Shown here in pieces: positions 1-6,132 of a DNA stretch of 13,451 bases. Location of the stretch: assembly GCA_946478765.1 (NCBI GenBank), contig CAMLDH010000081.1, forward strand, positions 1 to 13,451, read 5' to 3'. Below the pieces are notes generated by a model. That model did not search any database. It worked only from the letters and a program-made list of their open reading frames with translations, and was not told where the DNA came from. Numbering within the stretch: position 1 is the first letter of the stretch; every line of letters starts with the position of its first letter. Both the position numbers and the translations under genes were made by a program. The DNA comes from an uncultured Oxalobacteraceae bacterium. GTDB lineage: Bacteria; Pseudomonadota; Gammaproteobacteria; Burkholderiales; Burkholderiaceae.

Positions 1-687
1 ACCTTGCACAATGTGGGCCATGCGTGGCCCGCCGGCACAGGTCAGCCGAATCCGATACCCTCATCGGAACCGATAAAACCGTCAGCCGATCTGGCTACGG
101 CAACAAGAGGAGTATGGATAGCACAAAGTGGAATCAACTACCTCAGCCATGCCGCAAGCTGGCTGATTGGTAACAACGTGGGGCCGGTAGTACCACCGGG
201 CATGCCCGTCATCAGCGTCACCGCCTCGGCTGCGGGCAACAAGATCGACGTATTGGGAACCGCCACGGATCCAGACGGGAGCGTCACGCGGATCGAGACG
301 GTATTGCTGAAAGAAACGTCAGGCGTGTTTCAGCAGATTGACGGACACGGCCCCGTTGCGTTCAGCGCGAATGGCAATTATTCGGACAGCTTCGCCAACC
401 TGGCAAACGGTCGCTACAAGGTTCAAGCCTCCGCCACGGACAATGCCAATAACACGGCGACCGCCGTGGCGGACGTGACGCTCGGACCACCGCAGCCGGT
501 GCTCCCCTGCTTCACCGACAACAATTTCAATCATGTCCAGAAGGGGCGCGCGGTGCAGTGTGGCGGCGGTTTTGCCTGCGCCAAGGGCTCCGGCGACAAT
601 CTCGGTTTGTTCAACCTCTTCGTCAGCAGCAGCGTGGAAGAGAGTTCGCCGGGATTTTTCAGGAAAGGCATGTGCGCCAGCTCATGA
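1..687 (+). CDS. Extracellular PHB depolymerase, C-terminal part (cut by window start)
   Basis: The reading frame is open at base 1, so this is the last 228 codons of a longer gene. Codons 6-12 read GHAWPAG, the catalytic-histidine motif of the PHB depolymerase/LpqC-type esterase family. A proline-rich linker (VGPVVPPGMP) follows, then an Ig/fibronectin-like module (about residues 68-162, with TATDPDGSVTRIE and ATDNANNTATA). The last 60 residues start at CFTDNNFNHVQKGRA and include GSGDNLGLFNLF, the pattern of the C-terminal PHB-binding domain. Known for the family: secreted enzymes that cut denatured poly-3-hydroxybutyrate to soluble oligomers. The signal peptide and nucleophile serine lie outside the window. 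The stop is TGA at 685-687. The neighbouring PhaZ7-like gene (6133-8211) suggests a shared theme of external polymer use; that link is inference. Confidence 0.88.
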   Translation, partial: TLHNVGHAWPAGTGQPNPIPSSEPIKPSADLATATRGVWIAQSGINYLSHAASWLIGNNVGPVVPPGMPVISVTASAAGNKIDVLGTATDPDGSVTRIETVLLKETSGVFQQIDGHGPVAFSANGNYSDSFANLANGRYKVQASATDNANNTATAVADVTLGPPQPVLPCFTDNNFNHVQKGRAVQCGGGFACAKGSGDNLGLFNLFVSSSVEESSPGFFRKGMCASS

Positions 688-795
688 AAGGCTTTCCATC
701 GAGGGCGAGTTGCAAAGTTTGGGAGACTCTATAAGCCTTGGACGGACATCGGCTATCGGGGGCAAGTATATCCCTCGCGTCTCTCGCTGTTGTCA

Positions 796-894
796 ATGAC
801 CCTGGATAGGCTGCTACCAATTCTCATAGGGGCAACAACCTGCCTTGTCCTCGGTTGCCATGGACAAGGCAATGGCAAAGGAATCAAATCATGA
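796..894 (+). CDS. Possible 32-aa lipoprotein coupled to the subtilase
   Basis: ATG at 796 opens a 32-codon frame: MTLDRLLPILIG, then ATTCLVLGC, then a short polar tail. Residues 18-21 (VLGC) form a lipobox behind a hydrophobic stretch with one Arg at position 5, so Cys21 could be lipidated. The TGA stop overlaps the subtilase ATG as ATGA, the classic arrangement for translational coupling. No convincing ribosome-binding site precedes the ATG. A 10-bp inverted repeat (841-850 / 862-871) lies inside it. Two alternatives: it is a leader whose job is re-initiation at the protease, or it is the original lipoprotein signal of the protease, put out of frame by a one-base indel. The protease itself starts without a signal peptide, which makes the second option worth testing. 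Chance is also possible for so short a frame. Confidence 0.4.
   Translation: MTLDRLLPILIGATTCLVLGCHGQGNGKGIKS
841..871 (+). repeat. 10-bp inverted repeat just upstream of subtilase start
   Basis: TGCCTTGTCC (841-850) and GGACAAGGCA (862-871) are perfect reverse complements separated by 11 bases. As RNA this is a strong hairpin ending 20 bases before the subtilase ATG and just before its AAGGA ribosome-binding site (878-882). It could modulate access to that site or be an operator. No T-run follows, so it is not a terminator. It also encodes part of the possible lipobox of the 32-aa frame. Confidence 0.6.
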
Positions 895-2639
895 AGCATG
901 AAAAAATCGGCCCCGGGCTGATGGCTGCTTTCACGCAGTTTCAAGATCGGGGAGAAGCCGCTTTGATCCCGCACATCCGCACGTTTGGCATTGTCCCTTC
1001 CGCAGGTACCCCCAAGCCTGCGCGTACCGTGGTCTTTATCGAATGCGATGCGCAAGCGGACCTCAGTCATCTGGCACAGCATGGCATCCGTATCAATCAA
1101 CAGCAAGGCCGCATCCGCACCGCGATCCTGCCTATGTCCAGCGTGGATCCTCTGTCCGAAGACAATGCGGTCAAGCGGGTCACTCTTGCGCGCTATCTGC
1201 GCCCGAAGCTGGATATGGCAGCAAAAGCCGTGCATCTTCAGGAATTTCGTACCAAAAAAAATGTGAGCGGGGAGAATGTACTCGTCGGCATTATCGATAC
1301 CGGCATCGATTCCACGCATCCCGCATTCGACGGAAGGATTCTGCGCATATGGGACCAGACGCTGCCTGGGCCGGGTGTGGCGGAGGGACAATACGGCGCG
1401 GAACTTCTTCCTGGACTGTTTAGCGTATCAAGGGACACGATAGGGCATGGCACACATGTCGCCGGGATTGCCGCAGGAGCTGATTCGGAATTTACCGGTG
1501 TGGCGCCGAAAGCGGAATTGGTCGTCGTCAAGACGGATTTCATGACCGCCCATATCGCCGATGCCGTCCGCTATGTGTGCAGGGTCGCCGGGGAGATGAA
1601 GCGTCCGGTCGCCATCAATTTAAGCCTGGGCGGCCAATTCGATGCCCACGATGGCAGCGATCTTCTATCTCGAGTGATCGATGAAGAATCCGGACCGGGA
1701 AGGATCGTATGCTGCGCTGCCGGAAATGAAGGCAATGACAACATTCATGCTGCGGCCCAGCTTGCGCCGGGAGAGCTGCGTACGATACGTTTTCGCGTGC
1801 CGCCGGGAGGCATTCACGATGCAGTGTTGAACGGCTGGTATCCCGGGAACAGTTCACTTGAAATATCGCTGCGATCTCCCAGCAATCTGGTAACACCGTT
1901 TCAGCCTGTTATTACAAACGGATCGCCGGTAAATGAACATCGTTTGCCGGACGGTGTCGTCACCATCGTAACGCCGGGGCCGGATCCTGCGAACGGCGAT
2001 CACAATTTCCTGGTTGATATCCAGGGCAACCTAGGGATGGCCGTCGCCGGCGGCATATGGCAGCTTCGTGTTCGCAATACCTCGGCCACTGCGACGAATC
2101 TGGACATTTGGACGCTCGATGACCAACTAGCCCCCGCAGTGACATTTACCGGAACCAGCGTGAGCGATTCGATGAAGATCGGTTCGCCGGGCGCCGCTGC
2201 CAAAGCGGTAACGGTCGCTGCGTTTGTGACCCGCACGGAGTGGACGGATATTGACGAACAACATCACAGTGTCGGGCTCCGCATCAACGATATTGCCGAT
2301 TTCAGCAGTGAAGGGCCGCTGCGTGAGAGCACCAGAAACAACGACACCAAAAAACCTGACCTGGCGGCGCCGGGGGCAATGATCATTTCGTGTTTATCGG
2401 CAGACTCGGGCGAGGAGCGAGCGGAAATGGTCAGCCCACGGTTTCGGCTCATGGGCGGCACGAGCATGGCGACGCCATTTGTGACGGGACTGACGGCGCT
2501 GCTGTTGCAAGGAAATGGCAAACTTGATCCAAAGGGCGTCAAGATGCAGCTGTGTACGCATTCCCGCATTCCTGGCAAACCGGAGAATACCTTTGAGCCC
2601 CAATGGGGATTCGGGCTTGTCGATGCGGAAAAACTGTAG
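891..2639 (+). CDS. Subtilisin-family (S8) serine protease, no signal peptide
   Basis: This 582-aa endopeptidase has the full S8 catalytic set: Asp136 in IIDTGID, His186 in GHGTHVAG, oxyanion Asn279 in AAGNEGN and Ser525 in GGTSMATP. Residues about 45-107 form a propeptide-like region (RTVVFIE...YLRPKL). Between Asn279 and Ser525 lies an insert of roughly 150 residues rich in beta-strand, as in the CspA-like S8 subgroup. I chose ATG 891 because AAGGA sits 8 bases upstream and because it overlaps the preceding stop as ATGA; a TTG at 855 would add 12 unconvincing residues. From ATG 891 there is no signal peptide, so the protein would be cytosolic, leave by another route, or depend on the out-of-frame lipoprotein signal at 796. 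The next gene overlaps its end by 17 bases and encodes a relative of its propeptide. Confidence 0.93.
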   Translation: MKHEKIGPGLMAAFTQFQDRGEAALIPHIRTFGIVPSAGTPKPARTVVFIECDAQADLSHLAQHGIRINQQQGRIRTAILPMSSVDPLSEDNAVKRVTLARYLRPKLDMAAKAVHLQEFRTKKNVSGENVLVGIIDTGIDSTHPAFDGRILRIWDQTLPGPGVAEGQYGAELLPGLFSVSRDTIGHGTHVAGIAAGADSEFTGVAPKAELVVVKTDFMTAHIADAVRYVCRVAGEMKRPVAINLSLGGQFDAHDGSDLLSRVIDEESGPGRIVCCAAGNEGNDNIHAAAQLAPGELRTIRFRVPPGGIHDAVLNGWYPGNSSLEISLRSPSNLVTPFQPVITNGSPVNEHRLPDGVVTIVTPGPDPANGDHNFLVDIQGNLGMAVAGGIWQLRVRNTSATATNLDIWTLDDQLAPAVTFTGTSVSDSMKIGSPGAAAKAVTVAAFVTRTEWTDIDEQHHSVGLRINDIADFSSEGPLRESTRNNDTKKPDLAAPGAMIISCLSADSGEERAEMVSPRFRLMGGTSMATPFVTGLTALLLQGNGKLDPKGVKMQLCTHSRIPGKPENTFEPQWGFGLVDAEKL

Positions 2640-3057
2640 GCAGTCAGTCTATCTGAAAAATTTCAGTGCGAGCGGCTTGTCTCTGGTATGGTCGGTCATA
2701 TCGGGCTTGCCGCTCATCGGCTGTGCAACAGCGCTAGGCCATGAGCCTTTAGGCCGGCCGGTTTTATTCAACGAGCGGCAAGGATGTACCACTGTGGATT
2801 ATCAAAAACTGGATGCAGCACTTGCCGCCGCCCTTTCCAAAGGAGGGGACGCAGACGCTAAGATTTTCGAAGTGTTGGTTGATGTGGAGGGGCCGCTGGA
2901 CGAGAGCGAGCAAGCCGTTCTGGAAAGACTGGGCGTGAAAGCAGAAGGCCAGGGAAGGATTTTCACTGCGCGCTTGTCGGCGCGCGATATCGAGGAGCTG
3001 TCGTGTCAGCCCAAGGTCAAGCGTCTCCAATTGTCGCAGCGCTTGCGGCCTTTATAG
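2623..3057 (+). CDS. Lipoprotein resembling the subtilase propeptide (putative inhibitor/chaperone)
   Basis: This 144-aa protein begins inside the last codons of the subtilase (ATG 2623, 17-base overlap). Residues 2-6 are basic (RKNCR), residues 18-33 are hydrophobic, and LIGC (31-34) is a lipobox, so it should be a lipoprotein anchored at Cys34. Residues about 79-144 align by eye with subtilase residues 45-107: GQGRIFTARL against QQGRIRTAIL, and VKRLQLSQRLRPL against VKRVTLARYLRPKL. In S8 proteases the propeptide folds and inhibits its enzyme, and free-standing I9-type inhibitors are known. I infer a stand-alone propeptide acting on the neighbouring protease as inhibitor, folding helper or immunity factor. 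A longer frame runs back to 2515, but it lies inside the protease gene and the start at 2623 gives the clean signal peptide. Confidence 0.8.
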   Translation: MRKNCRQSVYLKNFSASGLSLVWSVISGLPLIGCATALGHEPLGRPVLFNERQGCTTVDYQKLDAALAAALSKGGDADAKIFEVLVDVEGPLDESEQAVLERLGVKAEGQGRIFTARLSARDIEELSCQPKVKRLQLSQRLRPL

Positions 3058-3143
3058 AGAGGAGCAACGGGGGCGACACCATCAATCAACGATATTGCCA
3101 GCATACCTTGTGAGCTCATTTCATCGCGATAAGGAAGGCTATC

Positions 3144-3157
3144 ATGCGACAAAACCA
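3144..3157 (-). repeat. Copy 1 of a 14-base IS-end-like motif
   Basis: On the - strand this reads TGGTTTTGTCGCAT. The same 14 bases occur at 3271-3284, and 13 of 14 match on the opposite strand at 5261-5274 beside an IS6-type transposase tail. This copy directly abuts the stretch homologous to the end of the PhaZ7-like gene. Confidence 0.5.
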
Positions 3158-3173
3158 ATTCACGCGTTTCTGA

Positions 3174-3254
3174 TCACGCGATGCGCCATGCAAACGGCTC
3201 GAAGGTTTCCTTCCCTGCGCTGTTCTTGGCATAACAAAAAACCGCATGGCTACC
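3174..3254 (-). pseudogene. Detached copy of the 3' end of the PhaZ7-like gene
   Basis: Bases 3174-3254 match 6133-6213 at about 72 of 81 positions in my hand alignment, with no gaps. On the - strand the copy encodes SHAVFCYAKNSAGKETFEPF and then AWRIA plus TGA, against SHSVFCYAKNSVGKETFESF and AWRIE plus TGA in the intact gene. Similarity continues a few bases past the stop to about 3155 and ends near 3254. Several differences change amino acids while the frame stays open, so the source was probably a separate paralogue. Only the last 25 or so codons survive, between two copies of the 14-base motif. Confidence 0.8.
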
Positions 3255-3267
3255 CCGCATGGCCGGC

Positions 3268-3552
3268 TTAATGCGACAAAACCACCCATCCCATTCCCGC
3301 CGGGGAAGCTTGCCCGATATTGATGGTGCGGCCGGACTCCGAACAAATTGGGAGCTCAGGATAGAAAGTGCACCACTGCTTGTCGACCGCGCTAAATCCG
3401 CCTTGCACAACCAGAGCTTAGGTGTCGTTATTTTGAATCCTGTTTTGGGTGCCGCTCTGTGCCGCTGCAAACAAAGGAAGAACCAGCAGCAATATCAGCA
3501 ATAAATTCTTGAACCGCCGATGCGGTGTCTGGCGGTGTCGAAATGTTATGGG
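3268..3552 (-). pseudogene. Decayed small secreted-protein gene
   Basis: One - strand frame from 3552 to a TAA at 3268-3270 contains a hydrophobic, signal-peptide-like run (NLLLILLLVLPLFAAAQSG), then a TAA at 3418-3420. The same frame continues with protein-like composition (FSAVDKQWCTFYPELPICSE). No ATG opens it; the nearest usable start is TTG at 3501. I read it as a secreted-protein gene broken by a nonsense change, with its end inside the 14-base motif at 3271-3284. The product is not recognised. A chance frame remains possible. Confidence 0.3.
3271..3284 (-). repeat. Copy 2 of the 14-base IS-end-like motif
   Basis: On the - strand this reads TGGTTTTGTCGCAT and continues TAA, giving 17 of 18 matches to the + strand at 5261-5278. 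It has the same orientation as copy 1 and is 127 bases from it. Confidence 0.5.
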
Positions 3553-3625
3553 TCAAGGCAATTTCCAAAGTAATGTCGTATTCATAGCACCCCGCATACA
3601 TTTAGATTCTCTTTGGGAATGCAAG

Positions 3626-3651
3626 GAGTGTTACTTTTTCCGGCAACACTC
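3626..3651. repeat. 7-bp inverted repeat downstream of the propeller gene
   Basis: GAGTGTT (3626-3632) and AACACTC (3645-3651) can pair around a 12-base loop, about 55 bases past the stop of the - strand propeller gene. There is no T-run on either side, so a terminator role is weak. The rest of 3553-3705 shows nothing I can name. Confidence 0.25.
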
Positions 3652-3705
3652 GCATCATTCGTATGCTGCTTCAGCTTGACTGAGCGGACGGCCTCTCATG
3701 CTATT

Positions 3706-4653
3706 TCAATGCCGGCTTTTCAGTTCCCAGTCCGGGCTTAGCCGTATGACGTCACCGGTGCGCTCGGTAACGATCAAATCCGGACAAGGCGATCGTCGAG
3801 CCGGATTGGGAAACAGTTTTACCGCGCTGGGCGGGGCCAACTGAATATCGGTGATATGAAGCTCTTGGCCCGATTCGCTGATGTGAACGATCTGGTTGAG
3901 GGGACTATCAGGGAAAATCTCGGGAGCGATGTGACCCCAGAGCCCGCCTTGGGTAATCAACAATCCGTCTTTGACCAGCTCAATGTCGTCCAGCAGCCGG
4001 TCGGCTCCTCCGGCGGTATAGATTGTCTCCGGTGTACCGGCAATCGTCCCGTCGGATTTGATGCCGACTTTTTGCACCGTGGCGCGATGCTCTCCAATAC
4101 GAATCGGTTCTTGCGAAAAGTACAGCATGTCTCCATCAATCTTGAGGCCGTTCGGATGGCCATTCACCATCATCCAGTCCGACTGGCCGGCCACCTCCGT
4201 GGGGGACGCCATGTTGAGCTTGACGATCCTGCCTGGCTGGGGCGGAAAGAGGGAGCCTTCATTGGTCAGGTATAAATGCCCCGCCATATCCGAGGCCATC
4301 CCGTTAAAAAACATCGGACTGGATATCTGATAAATCGCCACCATGGTGAGCGGCGATTGCTGCAAATCCATCAGCATGATGTAACGCGGTGAGTCTGGTT
4401 TCATCAGTTCCGGTGAACAGGTGGCATAGAGAAAATGCTGGAACTGGGTGATGCCGCAGAAAAAAGCCTTGTTGTCGGTCGAGGGAGCGGAACTCGCATC
4501 GAAAGCAATCGGGATTTGCAGCGGTGTGGCACCGTCCGGATCGATCTGATAGAAGCCGTCACCGCCGCTGGCAAACCAGCGATTATCGCTGGTGACAATC
4601 AGATTCTCGGCCTTGGGAACTGGACCCAATATCTTTTTATACTCAGTATTCAT
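3706..4653 (-). CDS. SMP-30/gluconolactonase-like beta-propeller protein
   Basis: This is 315 aa from ATG 4653, which has a good ribosome-binding site (CAGGAG, 8 bases upstream on the - strand). The frame extends 42 codons further upstream, but that part looks non-coding. Repeated short motifs suit a six-bladed propeller of the SMP-30/gluconolactonase/strictosidine-synthase class: NGMASDMAGHLYLTNE (117-132), NGHPNGLKIDGDMLYFSQ (164-181, the usual PNG...DG..LY signature) and LLDDIELVKDGLLIT (220-234). Family members are metal-dependent lactonases or esterases, or non-catalytic binders; I cannot place the metal ligands with confidence. No signal peptide is visible from this start. It stands alone between decayed DNA on both sides. 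A role in hydrolysing lactones or oligoesters from polymer breakdown would be speculation from its neighbours. Confidence 0.82.
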   Translation of the reverse strand: MNTEYKKILGPVPKAENLIVTSDNRWFASGGDGFYQIDPDGATPLQIPIAFDASSAPSTDNKAFFCGITQFQHFLYATCSPELMKPDSPRYIMLMDLQQSPLTMVAIYQISSPMFFNGMASDMAGHLYLTNEGSLFPPQPGRIVKLNMASPTEVAGQSDWMMVNGHPNGLKIDGDMLYFSQEPIRIGEHRATVQKVGIKSDGTIAGTPETIYTAGGADRLLDDIELVKDGLLITQGGLWGHIAPEIFPDSPLNQIVHISESGQELHITDIQLAPPSAVKLFPNPARRSPCPDLIVTERTGDVIRLSPDWELKSRH

Positions 4654-5260
4654 CGTAATCTCCTGGTAATCAAAATTCAGCCAAGCTATCGGAATCGCAT
4701 TTGGCTCTTCATTCCTGAATACATACATAGATTGATTGATTGTGGAAACGAACAAGCGATTGCCTGCTCTCTTGCGCACTTTCTACGCAGCTTCCACCGT
4801 TCATCCTAGTGAGGCATTTCGTACATAGAGGCTCATTTCGTATGTCGTTTGAGATGGCGCAAAATAGGCAAGCATAAAATCCGGATGGCGAGCGCAAGGA
4901 TGCGTTCGAACCACTTCAACATCCATGCGGCATCTTTAAATAAATCCACATAACAGTACAACGTGAGCGTTGATATATGCCGGTGGTTTTCGGTTGCATT
5001 CGTGTCGGCGCATTCCTAGTGTTATGCCCCCTTTATTCGTGGCATATGTTCAGGGTTGATGAAGGCTGAAAAGAAGCTTGATCGACACTGTTGTTACCAA
5101 AAGTGAATAGTGAATGGGCGTTGTCCTTCTGCTCTGTGCGGGCAGGAATCATCGCTGCCGTTTTTTGTCATGTTCTTTACGGTCTCTCAAGTTATCAGGA
5201 GGGTGACGACATCTACCTGCTTGGATGTAGTGGTCTAATTTGCCCGGACACCTCGCTAGG
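4654..5260. other. Gene-free stretch between the propeller gene and IS6 remnant
   Basis: The open frames here (for example + 5091-5282 and - 4709-4897) are short, lack ribosome-binding sites and look like no known protein. ATTGATTGATTG at 4731-4742 is a small tandem repeat upstream of the propeller gene. Bases 5226-5252 (TGTAGTGGTCTAATTTG, then CCCGGACACC) look to me like the terminus of an IS3-family element, but no adjacent transposase is present. Confidence 0.4.
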
Positions 5261-5274
5261 TGGTTTTGTCGCGT
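5261..5274 (+). repeat. Copy 3 of the IS-end-like motif
   Basis: TGGTTTTGTCGCGT differs from the other two copies by one base and lies in inverted orientation to them. It marks the probable outer end of the IS6 remnant. Confidence 0.5.
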
Positions 5275-5560
5275 TAATTTGAAACGGGCGAGTTTATGCG
5301 CAAGTGAGGGCATGGCCCTTTATGCAGGACGGACTTATCCCGCCAATGCATAAAGCTGGTCTGCAAAAGACATGGTTATGGCACCTTCGATGTAAGCGCT
5401 ACGGCCGCAGCGTTATAGCGTCAAGCTGGAGTTCGATGCCGGCCAGGGTGTTTCTGGCGGACCGGAAGGATTTGAACCCGAGCATCGGCCTGGTCACGCG
5501 CTTGATCGTGCGATGATCGGCTGGCCTGTTTAGTCGTCTTGTTGGCCCTGATGACTTCCC
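5261..5560 (-). mobile_element. IS6-family element remnant: one end plus transposase C-terminus
   Basis: On the - strand the codons from about 5515 to 5430 read DHRTIKRVTRPMLGFKSF and then RSARNTLAGIEL. This is the C-terminal signature of IS6/IS240-type DDE transposases (typically ..DHR.IKR.TRPMLGFK.F..A..T.AGIE). The N-terminal helix-turn-helix and the rest of the catalytic core are absent. About 140 bases beyond the stop lies TGGTTTTGTCGCGT (5261-5274), which I take as one terminal inverted repeat because close copies occur at 3144-3157 and 3271-3284. The other boundary is uncertain. The element cannot be active by itself. Confidence 0.65.
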
Positions 5561-5815
5561 GATCTCACGGACTTGGGTGAGGCGAGATGGTGTAATTCCA
5601 TTTGGATAAGAGTTGGTGGAGTTCCGCTTCATATGGTGATCGAGGATCGAATTGAGCGCATTGGCGGTATAAGCACCATGTGCGATGTAATTCGCGGTGC
5701 CGGCTGCATCCGCGCAGCCATGCAGAGGGAACCGGAGGAAGCCCGCGAATGCAGGTGCGCACATCCCCATAAACAGCAGCGATGCTGCTGCAAGCGTGTG
5801 TTGGATCAGTCTCAT
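5399..5815 (-). pseudogene. Secreted-protein N-terminus fused to transposase tail
   Basis: ATG 5815 has a purine-rich stretch (GAAAGAAG) upstream and opens with a clear signal peptide: MRLIQHT, a hydrophobic core (LAAASLLFMGM) and a CAPAFAG cleavage region. The next 50 or so residues (GCADAAGTANYIAHGAYTAN...) are an unrecognised exported protein. From about residue 95 the frame runs into the IS6 transposase tail and stops at 5399. The 138-residue frame is therefore a chimera: the host gene lost its 3' part when the IS landed or when the DNA between was deleted. It may still be transcribed, but a useful product is unlikely. Confidence 0.5.
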
Positions 5816-6132
5816 GACTTGCTTCTTTCAAAGAACGTCGTGCGCCATTGCGCGGCACCAGCTATGACGCAGCAAGTATAGGTAGCTCACCAACTACAAG
5901 GTATCCACAACAGAGGTTGATGCAACTCAAACTCTTCATGCTAAAAACCCTTTGCAAAATAAGCTAGCAACGAGAAACAGCCATTCCGTAAGGAATGGCG
6001 TTATTATGCAAGTCACCGCTCCAGCATCCGGAAGTCAAGCACGTTCACTACTGCGTTAAAGACATCTCCGAAATTCGTAAATATGAGCAACAAATCAAAA
6101 CCAGATGATAGAAGCAATTCGCACGTTGCTGA
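5816..6132. other. Gene-free spacer before the PhaZ7-like gene's end
   Basis: I see no gene. The spacer contains the start region of the chimeric frame, the hairpin at 5980-5999, and ordinary-looking AT-richer sequence. Confidence 0.5.
5980..5999. terminator. Terminator-like hairpin after the PhaZ7-like gene
   Basis: GCCATTCC (5980-5987) and GGAATGGC (5992-5999) form an 8-bp stem with a 4-base loop; flanking AAC and GTT can extend it with one bulge. It lies 134 bases past the stop of the - strand depolymerase gene. In that direction TGTTT follows and on the other side GTTATT, so it could work for both strands. The T-runs are short, so intrinsic termination is probable rather than certain. 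Confidence 0.5.

Noticed and set aside
753..1391. 212-codon - strand frame over the subtilase start
   Set aside because: It is antisense to the subtilase propeptide and catalytic Asp region, with no family resemblance.
2515..2622. N-terminal extension of the propeptide-like lipoprotein
   Set aside because: These codons lie inside the subtilase gene and would bury the signal peptide; ATG 2623 gives a proper lipoprotein start.
5091..5282. 63-codon + frame ending in the IS6-like end
   Set aside because: It runs through two apparent IS termini and looks like no protein.
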